Of a stretch of 64,000 nucleotides of DNA, positions 57,417 to 64,000 are shown piece after piece. The DNA lies in assembly GCA_041651995.1 (NCBI GenBank), contig JBAZID010000010.1:1-64000 (forward strand). Reading direction: 5' to 3'. How positions within the stretch are numbered: the stretch's first letter is position 1; every line of letters starts with the position of its first letter. A program made the position numbers and the translations under genes. This stretch comes from Sulfuricella sp. (GTDB taxonomy: Bacteria; Pseudomonadota; Gammaproteobacteria; Burkholderiales; Sulfuricellaceae). The notes under the pieces are model-generated. The model saw nothing but the letters and a program-made list of their open reading frames with translations, ran no database searches and was not told the origin of the DNA.

Positions 57417-60303
57417 GGGAGCGCACTTCCCCGGCGCCGAACAGGTTGGAAACACAGCGTCCGCACAGGGTCGGGTGTTCGGCATGTGTTCCAACTTCGG
57501 CGCGGTAGTGCCAGCAGCGCTCACATTTCTGGTGCGGGCTGGATGTGACCGTGATTTTTTCCTCACTGCCTGCCTGTAGGTCGGGCTTCAGCCCGACATC
57601 TCGGGCTGAAGCCCGACCTACAAGTTTGGCCTGCGAGGTGATCAGTACGAAGCGCAGGTCGTCGCCCAGGGTTTGCAGTAATTCGTACAACTCGCCACCC
57701 GCCTGGATTTCGACCTCCGCCTGCAGCGAGGAGCCGATGGCGCCGGAAACACGCACCGTTTCCAGCTCCTTGACGACGCGGGCGCGGAGTTCGCGGATCT
57801 TTGACCATTTGGCGAGCAGGGCGGCGCTGTCGTTCTGTTGCGGAAACACATGCCAGGTGTGCAGGAAGATACTGTCCTCGGCATTGCCGGTCAGGGCCTT
57901 CCAGGCTTCCTCGGCGGTGAAGCTGAGAATCGGCGCCATCAGCCGGAGCAGCGAATGGGTCAGGTGGTGGAGCGCGTTCTGCGCGGCGCGACGCGCCTTC
58001 GAGTCCTTGCCCGCCGTGTAGAGGCGGTCCTTGAGGATGTCGAGATAGAAGCCGCCCAGGTCCTCGGAGCAGAAGGAAGTCAGCTTTTGCGCTACCAGGT
58101 GGAATTCATAGCGCCCATAATCGGCTGCGATTTCTTCCTGGAAGCTGGCGGCCAGCGCCAGCGCGTAGCGGTCGATCTCCAGCCACTCTTCCACTGGCAG
58201 GGCGTGCTGTGCCGGGTCGAAGTCGGCCAGGTTGGCGAGCAGGAAGCGCAGGGTGTTGCGGATGCGGCGATAGCCTTCGCTCACGCGCTTTAAAATCTCG
58301 TCGGAAATGGTCAGCTCGCCGGAATAATCCGTGCTTGCCACCCACAGGCGCAGGATGTCGGCGCCCAGGGTGTCCATCACCTTCTGCGGCGCGACCACGT
58401 TGCCCTTGGACTTGCTCATCTTGTGGCCGTGGCCATCGACCACGAAACCGTGGGTCAAGAGCGCCTTGTAGGGCGCGTGGCCATCGGTCGTGCAGCCGGT
58501 CAGCAGACTCGACTGGAACCAGCCGCGATGCTGGTCCGAGCCTTCCAGGTACAGGTCGGCGGGGTGCGCCAGATAATCGCGCTGCTTCAGCACGCAGGCA
58601 TGGCTGGAGCCGGAATCGAACCACACGTCGAGGGTATCGCTGACCTTCTTGTAGCTGGCGGCGTCACTGCCCAGCAGTTCGGCGGCGTCGAGGCTGAACC
58701 AGGCTTCGATGCCCTGCTGCTCGACGCGCTGCGCCACCTGCTCCAGCAGCTCCTGGGTGCGCGGGTGCAACTCGCCCGTTTCCTTGTGCACGAACAGCGG
58801 CATCGGCACGCCCCAGTTGCGCTGGCGCGAGACGCACCAGTCGGGACGGTTCCTGATCATGGCTTCAAGCCGGGCGCGGCCCCAGGAGGGGAAAAACTCG
58901 GTGTTCTCGACGGCCTTTAGCGCTGCGGTACGCAAACTGGACATTCCCGGGCGTAGGGCGTCAATAAGCGAAGCGCATTGCGCCGTATGTGGCTCGACAT
59001 GGTGCAATGCGCTCCGCTTATTGCACCCTACATGATCTTCCATCCCGATGAACCATTGATGGGTGGCGCGGAAAATAATCGGTGTCTTGTGGCGCCAGCA
59101 GTGGGGATAGCTGTGCAGCAGCTTTTCGTCCTTGAGCAGCAGGCCATTGGTGTTGAGGATTTCCAGCACGGTCTTGTTGGCCGCCCAGATCGACTGGCCG
59201 CCGACCAGCGGGGTGCGCTCGAAGAATTTTCCGTCGTCGCCCACCGGGCAGTCCACTGCCAGCTGGTACTTGCTGCCGATCACATAGTCGTCCTGGCCGT
59301 GGGCCGGCGCAGTATGCACCAGGCCGGTACCGGCATCGAGCGTGACATGTTCGCCGCAGATGATGGGCACGATGCGCTCGTAGAACGGGTGCTGCAATTG
59401 CACATGTTCCAGCGCGGCGCCCTTGACCTTGGCGATGACTTCCACGGTCTCGAAACCATAGCGCTGGATACAGGCTTCGGCCAGGTCCTGCGCCAGGATC
59501 AGGATGCCCCTGGGCGTCTGGATCAGGTCGTAGGTGAAGTCGGGATGCACGGACACCGCCTGGTTGGCGGGCAGGGTCCACGGGGTGGTGGTCCAGATCA
59601 CCGCGTACACCGGCTGGGAGGGGGCTTTCATGCCCAGCGCGCTGGCCAGCGCGGCAACGTCCTTGACCGCAAAGGCCACGTCGATGGCGGGCGAGGTCTT
59701 GTCCTCGTATTCCACCTCGGCCTCGGCCAGTGCTGAGCCGCAATCCACGCACCAGTGCACCGGCTTCTGGCCCTGATAGAGGTAGCCGTTGGCGTGGATG
59801 CGCCCGAGGGTGCGCATGATGTCGGCTTCGAACTTGAAATCCATGGTGCGGTAGGGGTTGTCCCATTCGCCCAGCACGCCGAGCCGGATGAAGTCGGCCT
59901 TCTGGCGTTCGATCTGGGCTTGCGCATAGTCGCGGCACAGTTCGCGGAATTTGGCCGCGGGAATCTCCTTGCCGTGCTGCTTCTCCACCTGTAATTCGAT
60001 CGGCAGGCCGTGGCAGTCCCAGCCCGGCACGTAGGGCGCATCGAAACCGGCCAGGGTCTTGGAGCGGACGATGATGTCCTTGAGGATCTTGTTGACCGCG
60101 TGGCCGATGTGAATGTCGCCGTTGGCGTAGGGCGGGCCGTCGTGCAGGATGAACTTGGGGCGGCCTTGTGCGGCTTCGCGAATGCGCTGGTAGAGCTTCT
60201 TCTCCTGCCACTCCTTGACCCAGGCCGGCTCGCGCCTGGCGAGGTCGCCGCGCATCGGGAAGGGGGTGTCGGGGAGATTGAGGGTGTCTTTGTAATCAGC
60301 CAT
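57409..60303 (-). CDS. ileS: Isoleucyl-tRNA synthetase with two repeat-encoded insertions
   Basis: A 964-residue class I synthetase. HIGH is at residues 65-68 and KMSKS at 628-632, with the editing domain between and a C-terminal zinc finger (CERCWHY ... CGRC). Two segments correspond to palindromic DNA repeats in frame: residues about 425-451, a surface loop between HQWFIGM and SLRTAALKAVE, and residues about 894-910 (VGRASARDVGLKPDLQA) just before the zinc finger. The frame is intact, so the enzyme is presumably active. It lies between ribF and lspA, overlapping lspA by eight bases. Confidence 0.96.
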   Translation of the reverse strand: MADYKDTLNLPDTPFPMRGDLARREPAWVKEWQEKKLYQRIREAAQGRPKFILHDGPPYANGDIHIGHAVNKILKDIIVRSKTLAGFDAPYVPGWDCHGLPIELQVEKQHGKEIPAAKFRELCRDYAQAQIERQKADFIRLGVLGEWDNPYRTMDFKFEADIMRTLGRIHANGYLYQGQKPVHWCVDCGSALAEAEVEYEDKTSPAIDVAFAVKDVAALASALGMKAPSQPVYAVIWTTTPWTLPANQAVSVHPDFTYDLIQTPRGILILAQDLAEACIQRYGFETVEVIAKVKGAALEHVQLQHPFYERIVPIICGEHVTLDAGTGLVHTAPAHGQDDYVIGSKYQLAVDCPVGDDGKFFERTPLVGGQSIWAANKTVLEILNTNGLLLKDEKLLHSYPHCWRHKTPIIFRATHQWFIGMEDHVGCNKRSALHHVEPHTAQCASLIDALRPGMSSLRTAALKAVENTEFFPSWGRARLEAMIRNRPDWCVSRQRNWGVPMPLFVHKETGELHPRTQELLEQVAQRVEQQGIEAWFSLDAAELLGSDAASYKKVSDTLDVWFDSGSSHACVLKQRDYLAHPADLYLEGSDQHRGWFQSSLLTGCTTDGHAPYKALLTHGFVVDGHGHKMSKSKGNVVAPQKVMDTLGADILRLWVASTDYSGELTISDEILKRVSEGYRRIRNTLRFLLANLADFDPAQHALPVEEWLEIDRYALALAASFQEEIAADYGRYEFHLVAQKLTSFCSEDLGGFYLDILKDRLYTAGKDSKARRAAQNALHHLTHSLLRLMAPILSFTAEEAWKALTGNAEDSIFLHTWHVFPQQNDSAALLAKWSKIRELRARVVKELETVRVSGAIGSSLQAEVEIQAGGELYELLQTLGDDLRFVLITSQAKLVGRASARDVGLKPDLQAGSEEKITVTSSPHQKCERCWHYRAEVGTHAEHPTLCGRCVSNLFGAGEVRSHA
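57575..57622. repeat. Palindromic element in ileS, 3' copy
   Basis: Perfect 22-bp arms TGTAGGTCGGGCTTCAGCCC(GA) at 57575-57596 and 57601-57622 around CATC. Each arm holds an internal palindrome (TCGGGCTTCAGCCCGA). It encodes VGRASARDVGLKPDLQ on the minus strand, a peptide typical of this repeat family. Confidence 0.9.
58953..59031. repeat. Palindromic element in ileS, central copy
   Basis: GTAGGGCGTCAATAAGCGAA... (58953-58984) and ...CCGCTTATTGCACCCTAC (59001-59031) are imperfect inverted repeats. On the minus strand they encode HHVEPHTAQCASLIDALRPG. This is a different family from the 57575 element. Confidence 0.88.
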
Positions 60304-61227
60304 TTATCGTGTCTCAAAAAACCGTTTTGTATTTGCCACATCGGCCGCGATTTGCGCCGTCAGTGTTTCCAGGTCGGGGAATTTCATTTCGTCGCGCAGT
60401 TTGTGCAGGAAATCCACGCGCACGTGCTGGTTGTAGATCTGGCGGTCGAAGTTGAATACATGCACTTCCAGCGTTGGGCGGCCGTTGCTCTTCACGGTCG
60501 GGCGCACACCCAGGCTGGCGGCGCCTTGCAGCGGTTTGTCGCCGATGCCATGCAGTTCGACTGCAAAAATGCCCCATAGCGGCGGGCGGTTGTGCTTGAG
60601 CTGGATGTTGGCGGTGGGGAAGCCGATCTTGTGGCCCAGGTTGTCGCCGTGTTCCACCCGCCCGCTGATGCTGTAAGGGCGGCCGAGCAGCGTGTGCGCC
60701 AGCCCGAGATTACCGTCCGCCAGCGCATCGCGCACGGCTGTGCTGGAAACGCGCAGCCCGGCTTCCATCACGCTGTGCATGGCTTCGACCTCGAAACCCA
60801 GCCGGGGGCCGGCCTCGCTCAGCAGCGCCAGGTCACCCGCGCGTTTTGCGCCGAAGCGGAAGTCGTCGCCAATCAGCATCCATTTCGCCTTGAGCCTGTG
60901 GTGCAGCATTTCGCTCACGAATTCGTCCGCGGCAATACTGGAGAAACGCTTGTTGAAGGGGCAAATGAAGACCTGCTCCACGCCGTAGGCTTCAAACAGC
61001 TCCAGCTTCTCGCGCAGGTTGGTGAGGCGGGTGGGCGCCTGGTCGGGCGTGAAGAATTCGCGCGGATGCGGCTCGAAAGTCATGACACAGGCTGGCAGGC
61101 CGCGTTTTTTCGCGGCATCTTCCATGCGTTGCAGCATGGCCTGGTGACCCAGATGAACGCCGTCGAAGTTGCCGATGGTCAGCGCGACCGGCCCATCGCT
61201 GGCGGGAATTCCTCGAAAAATCAGCAT
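60304..61227 (-). CDS. ribF: Bifunctional riboflavin kinase/FAD synthetase
   Basis: A 307-residue enzyme making FMN and FAD. The N-terminal adenylyltransferase has LTIGNFDGVHLGHQAML (residues about 17-33), and the C-terminal kinase has GRVEHGDNLGHKIGFPTANI. ATG 61227 (MLIFRGIPASDGPVAL) is the family start. Its TAA abuts the ileS ATG, the conserved ribF-ileS-lspA order. Confidence 0.96.
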   Translation of the reverse strand: MLIFRGIPASDGPVALTIGNFDGVHLGHQAMLQRMEDAAKKRGLPACVMTFEPHPREFFTPDQAPTRLTNLREKLELFEAYGVEQVFICPFNKRFSSIAADEFVSEMLHHRLKAKWMLIGDDFRFGAKRAGDLALLSEAGPRLGFEVEAMHSVMEAGLRVSSTAVRDALADGNLGLAHTLLGRPYSISGRVEHGDNLGHKIGFPTANIQLKHNRPPLWGIFAVELHGIGDKPLQGAASLGVRPTVKSNGRPTLEVHVFNFDRQIYNQHVRVDFLHKLRDEMKFPDLETLTAQIAADVANTKRFFETR

Positions 61228-61407
61228 AGTCGGGCAAACAAAAGCCTGAATTATACTCACTCGGGGGGTAAACAAGAAATGCTCACAAAAAGCAGGCAAA
61301 AATTGCGGTATTCAATTGACATATATCATTTACAAATCAATAAATTAGTACCACTATCGACTTTTGAAATGTTCTGTTTTTGTCGTTAAACTGAAAAGGA
61401 GCATGTC

Positions 61408-61812
61408 ATGCGTAAATCCAGTTTGATAACGGTTTTGATCGCTGCCGCCTTTGCGGCAGGTAATGTGGCCTACGCCGCAGGTGGCGGTGGAGGTGGCGCG
61501 GGTGGTGCTGGCGGTGGCGCTAGCGCTGGTGGTGTGGGTGGCGGAGGCATGGGAACGGTGCTCTCTACCCCAACGGTGGATAAGGATCAGATTCGCGACC
61601 GCGACCGTTTGAAGGATGGCACGGGTGATGGAGTACCCGATCGGGACCGGACCCAGAAGAAGGACCAGACAAGCAAGCCAGCCAAAGCGCTCTCAACGTC
61701 GGATAAGGATCAGATTCGCGACCAGGACCGCAAGAAGGATGGCACGGGTGACCGGGTGCCCGATCGGGACCGGACCCAGAAGCAGGACCAGACAAGCAAG
61801 CCAGTCAAGTAG
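61408..61812 (+). CDS. Secreted Gly-rich protein with two acidic/basic 41-residue repeats
   Basis: A 134-residue protein with a signal peptide (cleavage likely after Ala23), a glycine-rich stretch (residues 25-50) and two near-identical units starting at residues 58 and 99 (DKDQIRDxDRxKDGTGDxVPDRDRTQKxDQTSKP). Asp-rich DxDxxKDGTGD recalls calcium-binding thrombospondin type-3-like motifs, but the match is loose. No cysteines. TTGACA lies at 61316-61321, and AAAGGAG precedes the ATG. A strong terminator follows. Family unknown. Confidence 0.75.
   Translation: MRKSSLITVLIAAAFAAGNVAYAAGGGGGGAGGAGGGASAGGVGGGGMGTVLSTPTVDKDQIRDRDRLKDGTGDGVPDRDRTQKKDQTSKPAKALSTSDKDQIRDQDRKKDGTGDRVPDRDRTQKQDQTSKPVK
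61578..61808 (+). repeat. Tandem 123-base repeat within the secreted protein gene
   Basis: Copy 1 starts at 61578 and copy 2 at 61701 (offset 123 bases = 41 codons); the second copy lacks the last few codons. The nucleotide identity is high, pointing to a recent duplication. Confidence 0.85.
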
Positions 61813-61834
61813 AGGGCGGGCAGTTGCAGGGATC

Positions 61835-61864
61835 AACGGGCACTGTTCAGGTGCCCGTTTTTTT
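61835..61864 (+). terminator. Terminator after the repeat-protein gene
   Basis: AACGGGCAC (61835-61843) and GTGCCCGTT (61851-61859) enclose TGTTCAG and are followed by T7 to 61864. It separates the gene from the convergent Crp/Fnr gene. Confidence 0.88.
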
Positions 61865-61886
61865 GTATGCCGCCTGCGGGAAGTTT

Positions 61887-62633
61887 CTATTGTTCGCTGA
61901 TGATTTGATGCAGTTTGGTCGCGTCACATTGGCAATGGTGCGCAGAAATATCTTGCGTGATGCCGCGCCGTTTGAAGTCTGCCATCACCCGGCTGGCGGT
62001 TTCCGTGGTGATGCCGAGCATGGCGCCCATGTCTTCGCGGCTGATTGCCCTGCAGTTTCCCTTCGACGATTCACTCTGGAGCAGCAGCAGCAGGTGTGCG
62101 ACGCGGGACTCAGCCGTCCCTGTGGACAACTCGGTAATGAAGCGCTCGGCATCGTTCACGCTTTGCTGCCAGCGTAGCGCCATCTGGCGGCTGAGCTGGG
62201 GATGGTCGATGCCCAGGTGTTCGATGGCCGCCATCGGGATGCGGCAGACTTTGGTGTTTTCCAGCGCTATCGCCGTATGGCGGTAATCCTGCCCGACCAC
62301 CAGTTCCAGTCCGGCCACCGAGCCTGGCTTCAGCAGGCGCACGATGCGCTGGTTGCCATTGGGCAGATACTGGATCAGCTTGACCAGTCCGCTGCGAATA
62401 GTGAAAACCGATTTCCCCGTTTCGCCCAATTGATATAGCGCGGCATGGGCCGGGTAACACAGGTGGTCAATGGTGTGCAGCACGTCATCCAGATCTTCAT
62501 TGGAGATCTCGGAAAACAGTACCCGTTCACGAATGGCGCAATGCTTGCAGTCGGCGCGGCCTTCCCAGGTGATGTCGGTGCAATAAGGTTTTTTCCGTTC
62601 GCTTTGTTTCATCGGTTCTTTGGCTGGTGTCAT
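61887..62633 (-). CDS. Crp/Fnr-family transcription regulator
   Basis: A 248-residue regulator with a cyclic-nucleotide-binding-type beta-roll (IRSGLVKLIQYLPNGNQRIVRLLKPGS) and a C-terminal HTH (SREDMGAMLGITTETASRVMADFKRRGI). Cysteines 18, 29 and 32 near the N-terminus (CKHC) could bind an oxygen-sensitive FeS cluster as in FNR, but the spacing is not classical. A start at Met8 is possible. It is divergent from the decaheme cytochrome gene with a perfect FNR box between them, so it may control that operon or itself. Confidence 0.85.
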   Translation of the reverse strand: MTPAKEPMKQSERKKPYCTDITWEGRADCKHCAIRERVLFSEISNEDLDDVLHTIDHLCYPAHAALYQLGETGKSVFTIRSGLVKLIQYLPNGNQRIVRLLKPGSVAGLELVVGQDYRHTAIALENTKVCRIPMAAIEHLGIDHPQLSRQMALRWQQSVNDAERFITELSTGTAESRVAHLLLLLQSESSKGNCRAISREDMGAMLGITTETASRVMADFKRRGITQDISAHHCQCDATKLHQIISEQ

Positions 62634-62726
62634 AGCTGGTATTAAGAAAATGGTACCAAAAATTCTGGTGCACGCCGATTGGGATATCCGTGAGTGTAAA
62701 GCAATTAGCTTGCCAGATTCCGCTGA

Positions 62727-62740
62727 TTGATAATGATCAA
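62727..62740. promoter_or_regulatory. Perfect FNR-type box upstream of mtoA-like gene
   Basis: TTGAT-AATG-ATCAA matches the FNR consensus exactly and is part of a 16-bp dyad (62726-62741). It is 124 bases before the cytochrome start. A TACCTT at 62763-62768 would place the site at -41.5, the class II activator position, but this -10 is poor. Confidence 0.7.
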
Positions 62741-62863
62741 TGCCTTTATCCGGGTGGAATGCTACCTTTGTCGCGGGTGGAGCTTATGGGTGGGTCCGCT
62801 TGTGTTTCCGCGATTCAGAAAAATTATAAATAATCATAATCAATAGAAAATGAGAGTCACAAA

Positions 62864-63871
62864 ATGACAACACTTCACAAACGTCTTTCGGCGTCTCTGG
62901 TTGTTGCTGCGCTGCTTTTCCTCGCTTATCAGCCGGCTTCGGCTATAGAAAGGCCAATAACGCCGGCTCAGAAGGCTGAAGAATTCAAGGTGGTCAATCC
63001 GGTAGTTCCCGATACTCAGTCAGAGGTGACCCTGGACGAGGCAAAAACGCCGGTTCAGAAGCTTAAGGCTTACAAAAAGGCCGGGCATGGCATTCTTGAC
63101 CTGGAATGTGCGGACTGTCACACGATTATCAAAGGGGAAAAGACTCGCCCTGAGCATGATCATGGCAAATGCGAATCCTGCCACACCGGCGGCAAATTGC
63201 ACCGGCAAGCCCTGGTCAGGGGTGAACCTGGCAAGGGCACGATTGAAAAGCCGCAAAGCAAGGAATGCATAAGCTGCCACAATAAAGACAGGAAGCTGAT
63301 GAACTGGAGCTTCAGCTCGCACAGCAAAGCAGGTGGCAATTGCACCGACTGTCATGCAATACATGCCTCGCCACTGAGCAAAGGCTCGAACCTGACCGCC
63401 GGCAAGATGGACAAGAATTCGGCTGTGTGCGTCAAGTGTCATCAGGATGTCGCATCGTCATTGAACATGAGTTCTCATCATCCCGTCAAAGAAGGCGCCA
63501 TGGCATGCGCCAGTTGTCACGATGTGCATGGCGGCACTCAAACTATCCTGAAAAGCAGGAACGAGCAGTGCCTGAGTTGCCACCAGGCAGTTCGCGGACC
63601 AAAAGTGTTTGAGCATGCGCCCGTGGTGGAAGATTGCCTGAGTTGCCATGCGCCACATGGTTCGTCTAGCCGCCGGCTGTTGACGGTGTCGCAACCGGCA
63701 GTCTGCTTGCAGTGCCATTCCATTGCGCAAGGCAAGCATGGCTATGGAACAGGCACAGAGCCTTCCGCTGCGCCAGGGGATAGAAAAATAACAGGCGCCG
63801 TGCTCAGGGGTTGCACCAACTGCCATGGTGCAATTCACGGCAGCCATCAAGATCCGATGTTGCGCTACTGA
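62864..63871 (+). CDS. mtoA: Decaheme c-type cytochrome, MtrA/MtoA/DmsE family
   Basis: A 335-residue periplasmic cytochrome with a signal peptide (cleavage near Ala28 in PASA) and ten CXXCH heme motifs: CADCH, CESCH, CISCH, CTDCH, CVKCH, CASCH, CLSCH twice, CLQCH and CTNCH. Length and heme count fit MtrA, MtoA and PioA, which insert into an outer-membrane porin to carry electrons across it. A porin-like gene follows after 14 bases. Extracellular Fe(II) oxidation is likely for this metabolism, but metal reduction cannot be excluded. Confidence 0.88.
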   Translation: MTTLHKRLSASLVVAALLFLAYQPASAIERPITPAQKAEEFKVVNPVVPDTQSEVTLDEAKTPVQKLKAYKKAGHGILDLECADCHTIIKGEKTRPEHDHGKCESCHTGGKLHRQALVRGEPGKGTIEKPQSKECISCHNKDRKLMNWSFSSHSKAGGNCTDCHAIHASPLSKGSNLTAGKMDKNSAVCVKCHQDVASSLNMSSHHPVKEGAMACASCHDVHGGTQTILKSRNEQCLSCHQAVRGPKVFEHAPVVEDCLSCHAPHGSSSRRLLTVSQPAVCLQCHSIAQGKHGYGTGTEPSAAPGDRKITGAVLRGCTNCHGAIHGSHQDPMLRY

Positions 63872-63885
63872 GAGGGGAAAGCGCC

Positions 63886-64000
63886 ATGAAACAATTCACT
63901 AAAAACAAGTTATCCGTCCTGGTTGGACTCGCTTTGGCCAGCAACTTCAGCTACGCCGAACCGCCTGCTCCGCCGCCCGTGCAAACGCAGGGGGGAACGG
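63886..64000 (+). CDS. mtoB: Start of MtrB/MtoB/PioB-like outer-membrane porin (cut by window end)
   Basis: Only the first 38 codons are present: a signal peptide (MKQFTKNKLSVLVGLALASN, cleavage near YA-E at residue 24) and a proline-rich mature N-terminus (PPAPPPVQTQGG). AGAGGGGAAAG gives the ribosome-binding site. Placement directly behind a decaheme MtrA-type gene points to the beta-barrel partner. The identity rests on context; the barrel itself lies beyond the window. Confidence 0.6.
   Translation, partial: MKQFTKNKLSVLVGLALASNFSYAEPPAPPPVQTQGGT

Noticed and set aside
61578..61808. CRISPR-like repeats
   Set aside because: Two tandem copies without spacers, fully inside a coding sequence.

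Overview
The window reads as a chromosomal segment of a chemolithoautotrophic betaproteobacterium, most likely in the Nitrosomonadales (Sulfuricella/Gallionella/Thiobacillus neighbourhood). The evidence is the betaproteobacterial order of the S10-spc-alpha ribosomal cluster with infA between secY and rpmJ, a form IA RuBisCO with CbbR, CbbQ and CbbO, a TsuA-like thiosulfate transporter, and at the right end an MtrA/MtoA-type decaheme cytochrome followed by the start of an outer-membrane porin partner. The genus is inference.

Layout. 1-14.6 kb: 3' end of tuf, then 28 co-oriented ribosomal, secY, infA and rpoA genes, closed by a terminator. 14.6-23.8 kb: a SAM hydrolase, uvrA (opposite strand), a YajR-like transporter, ssb, an FmdB-family protein, a DUF502 membrane protein, aspS, a rhodanese and nudB. 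23.8-34 kb: the carbon-fixation block cbbR<->cbbL-cbbS-(terminator)-cbbQ-cbbO-small coupled protein, then psiE, a purE-like gene, a class II aldolase and nadA. 34-36.7 kb: a poorly coding accessory stretch with degenerate repeats, a BFD-like ferredoxin and an AlbA_2/Schlafen-type protein. 36.7-43.4 kb: hrpB, rlhA, a glutaredoxin and a HerA-like ATPase. 43.4-54.2 kb: yebC-ruvC-ruvA, two toxin-antitoxin modules, ruvB-ybgC-tolQRAB-pal-cpoB-queE-queC. 54.3-61.2 kb: tsuA, then the opposite-strand run ribF-ileS-lspA-fkpB-ispH. 61.4-64 kb: a secreted repeat protein, a Crp/Fnr regulator, a perfect FNR-type box, the decaheme cytochrome and the truncated start of its porin partner.

Main points for a second look. 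(1) Several families of GC-rich palindromic repeats lie between genes and also inside coding sequences, in frame: two different families in ileS, one each in cbbO and queC. (2) ruvC has no ATG, GTG or TTG that preserves its catalytic Asp7. The codon that fits the family start exactly is ATC, seven bases after a good Shine-Dalgarno. (3) Two toxin-antitoxin modules separate ruvCA from ruvB. (4) A perfect TTGAT-N4-ATCAA site lies between the Crp/Fnr gene and the putative extracellular-electron-transfer operon. (5) A 22-bp perfect palindrome lies in the cbbR-cbbL intergenic region. (6) An uncharacterised 100-residue protein is translationally coupled to cbbO.

No rRNA, tRNA, CRISPR array or intact insertion sequence was recognised. 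Coordinates of starts were adjusted from the longest open frame where conserved N-termini or ribosome-binding sites indicated a shorter protein.
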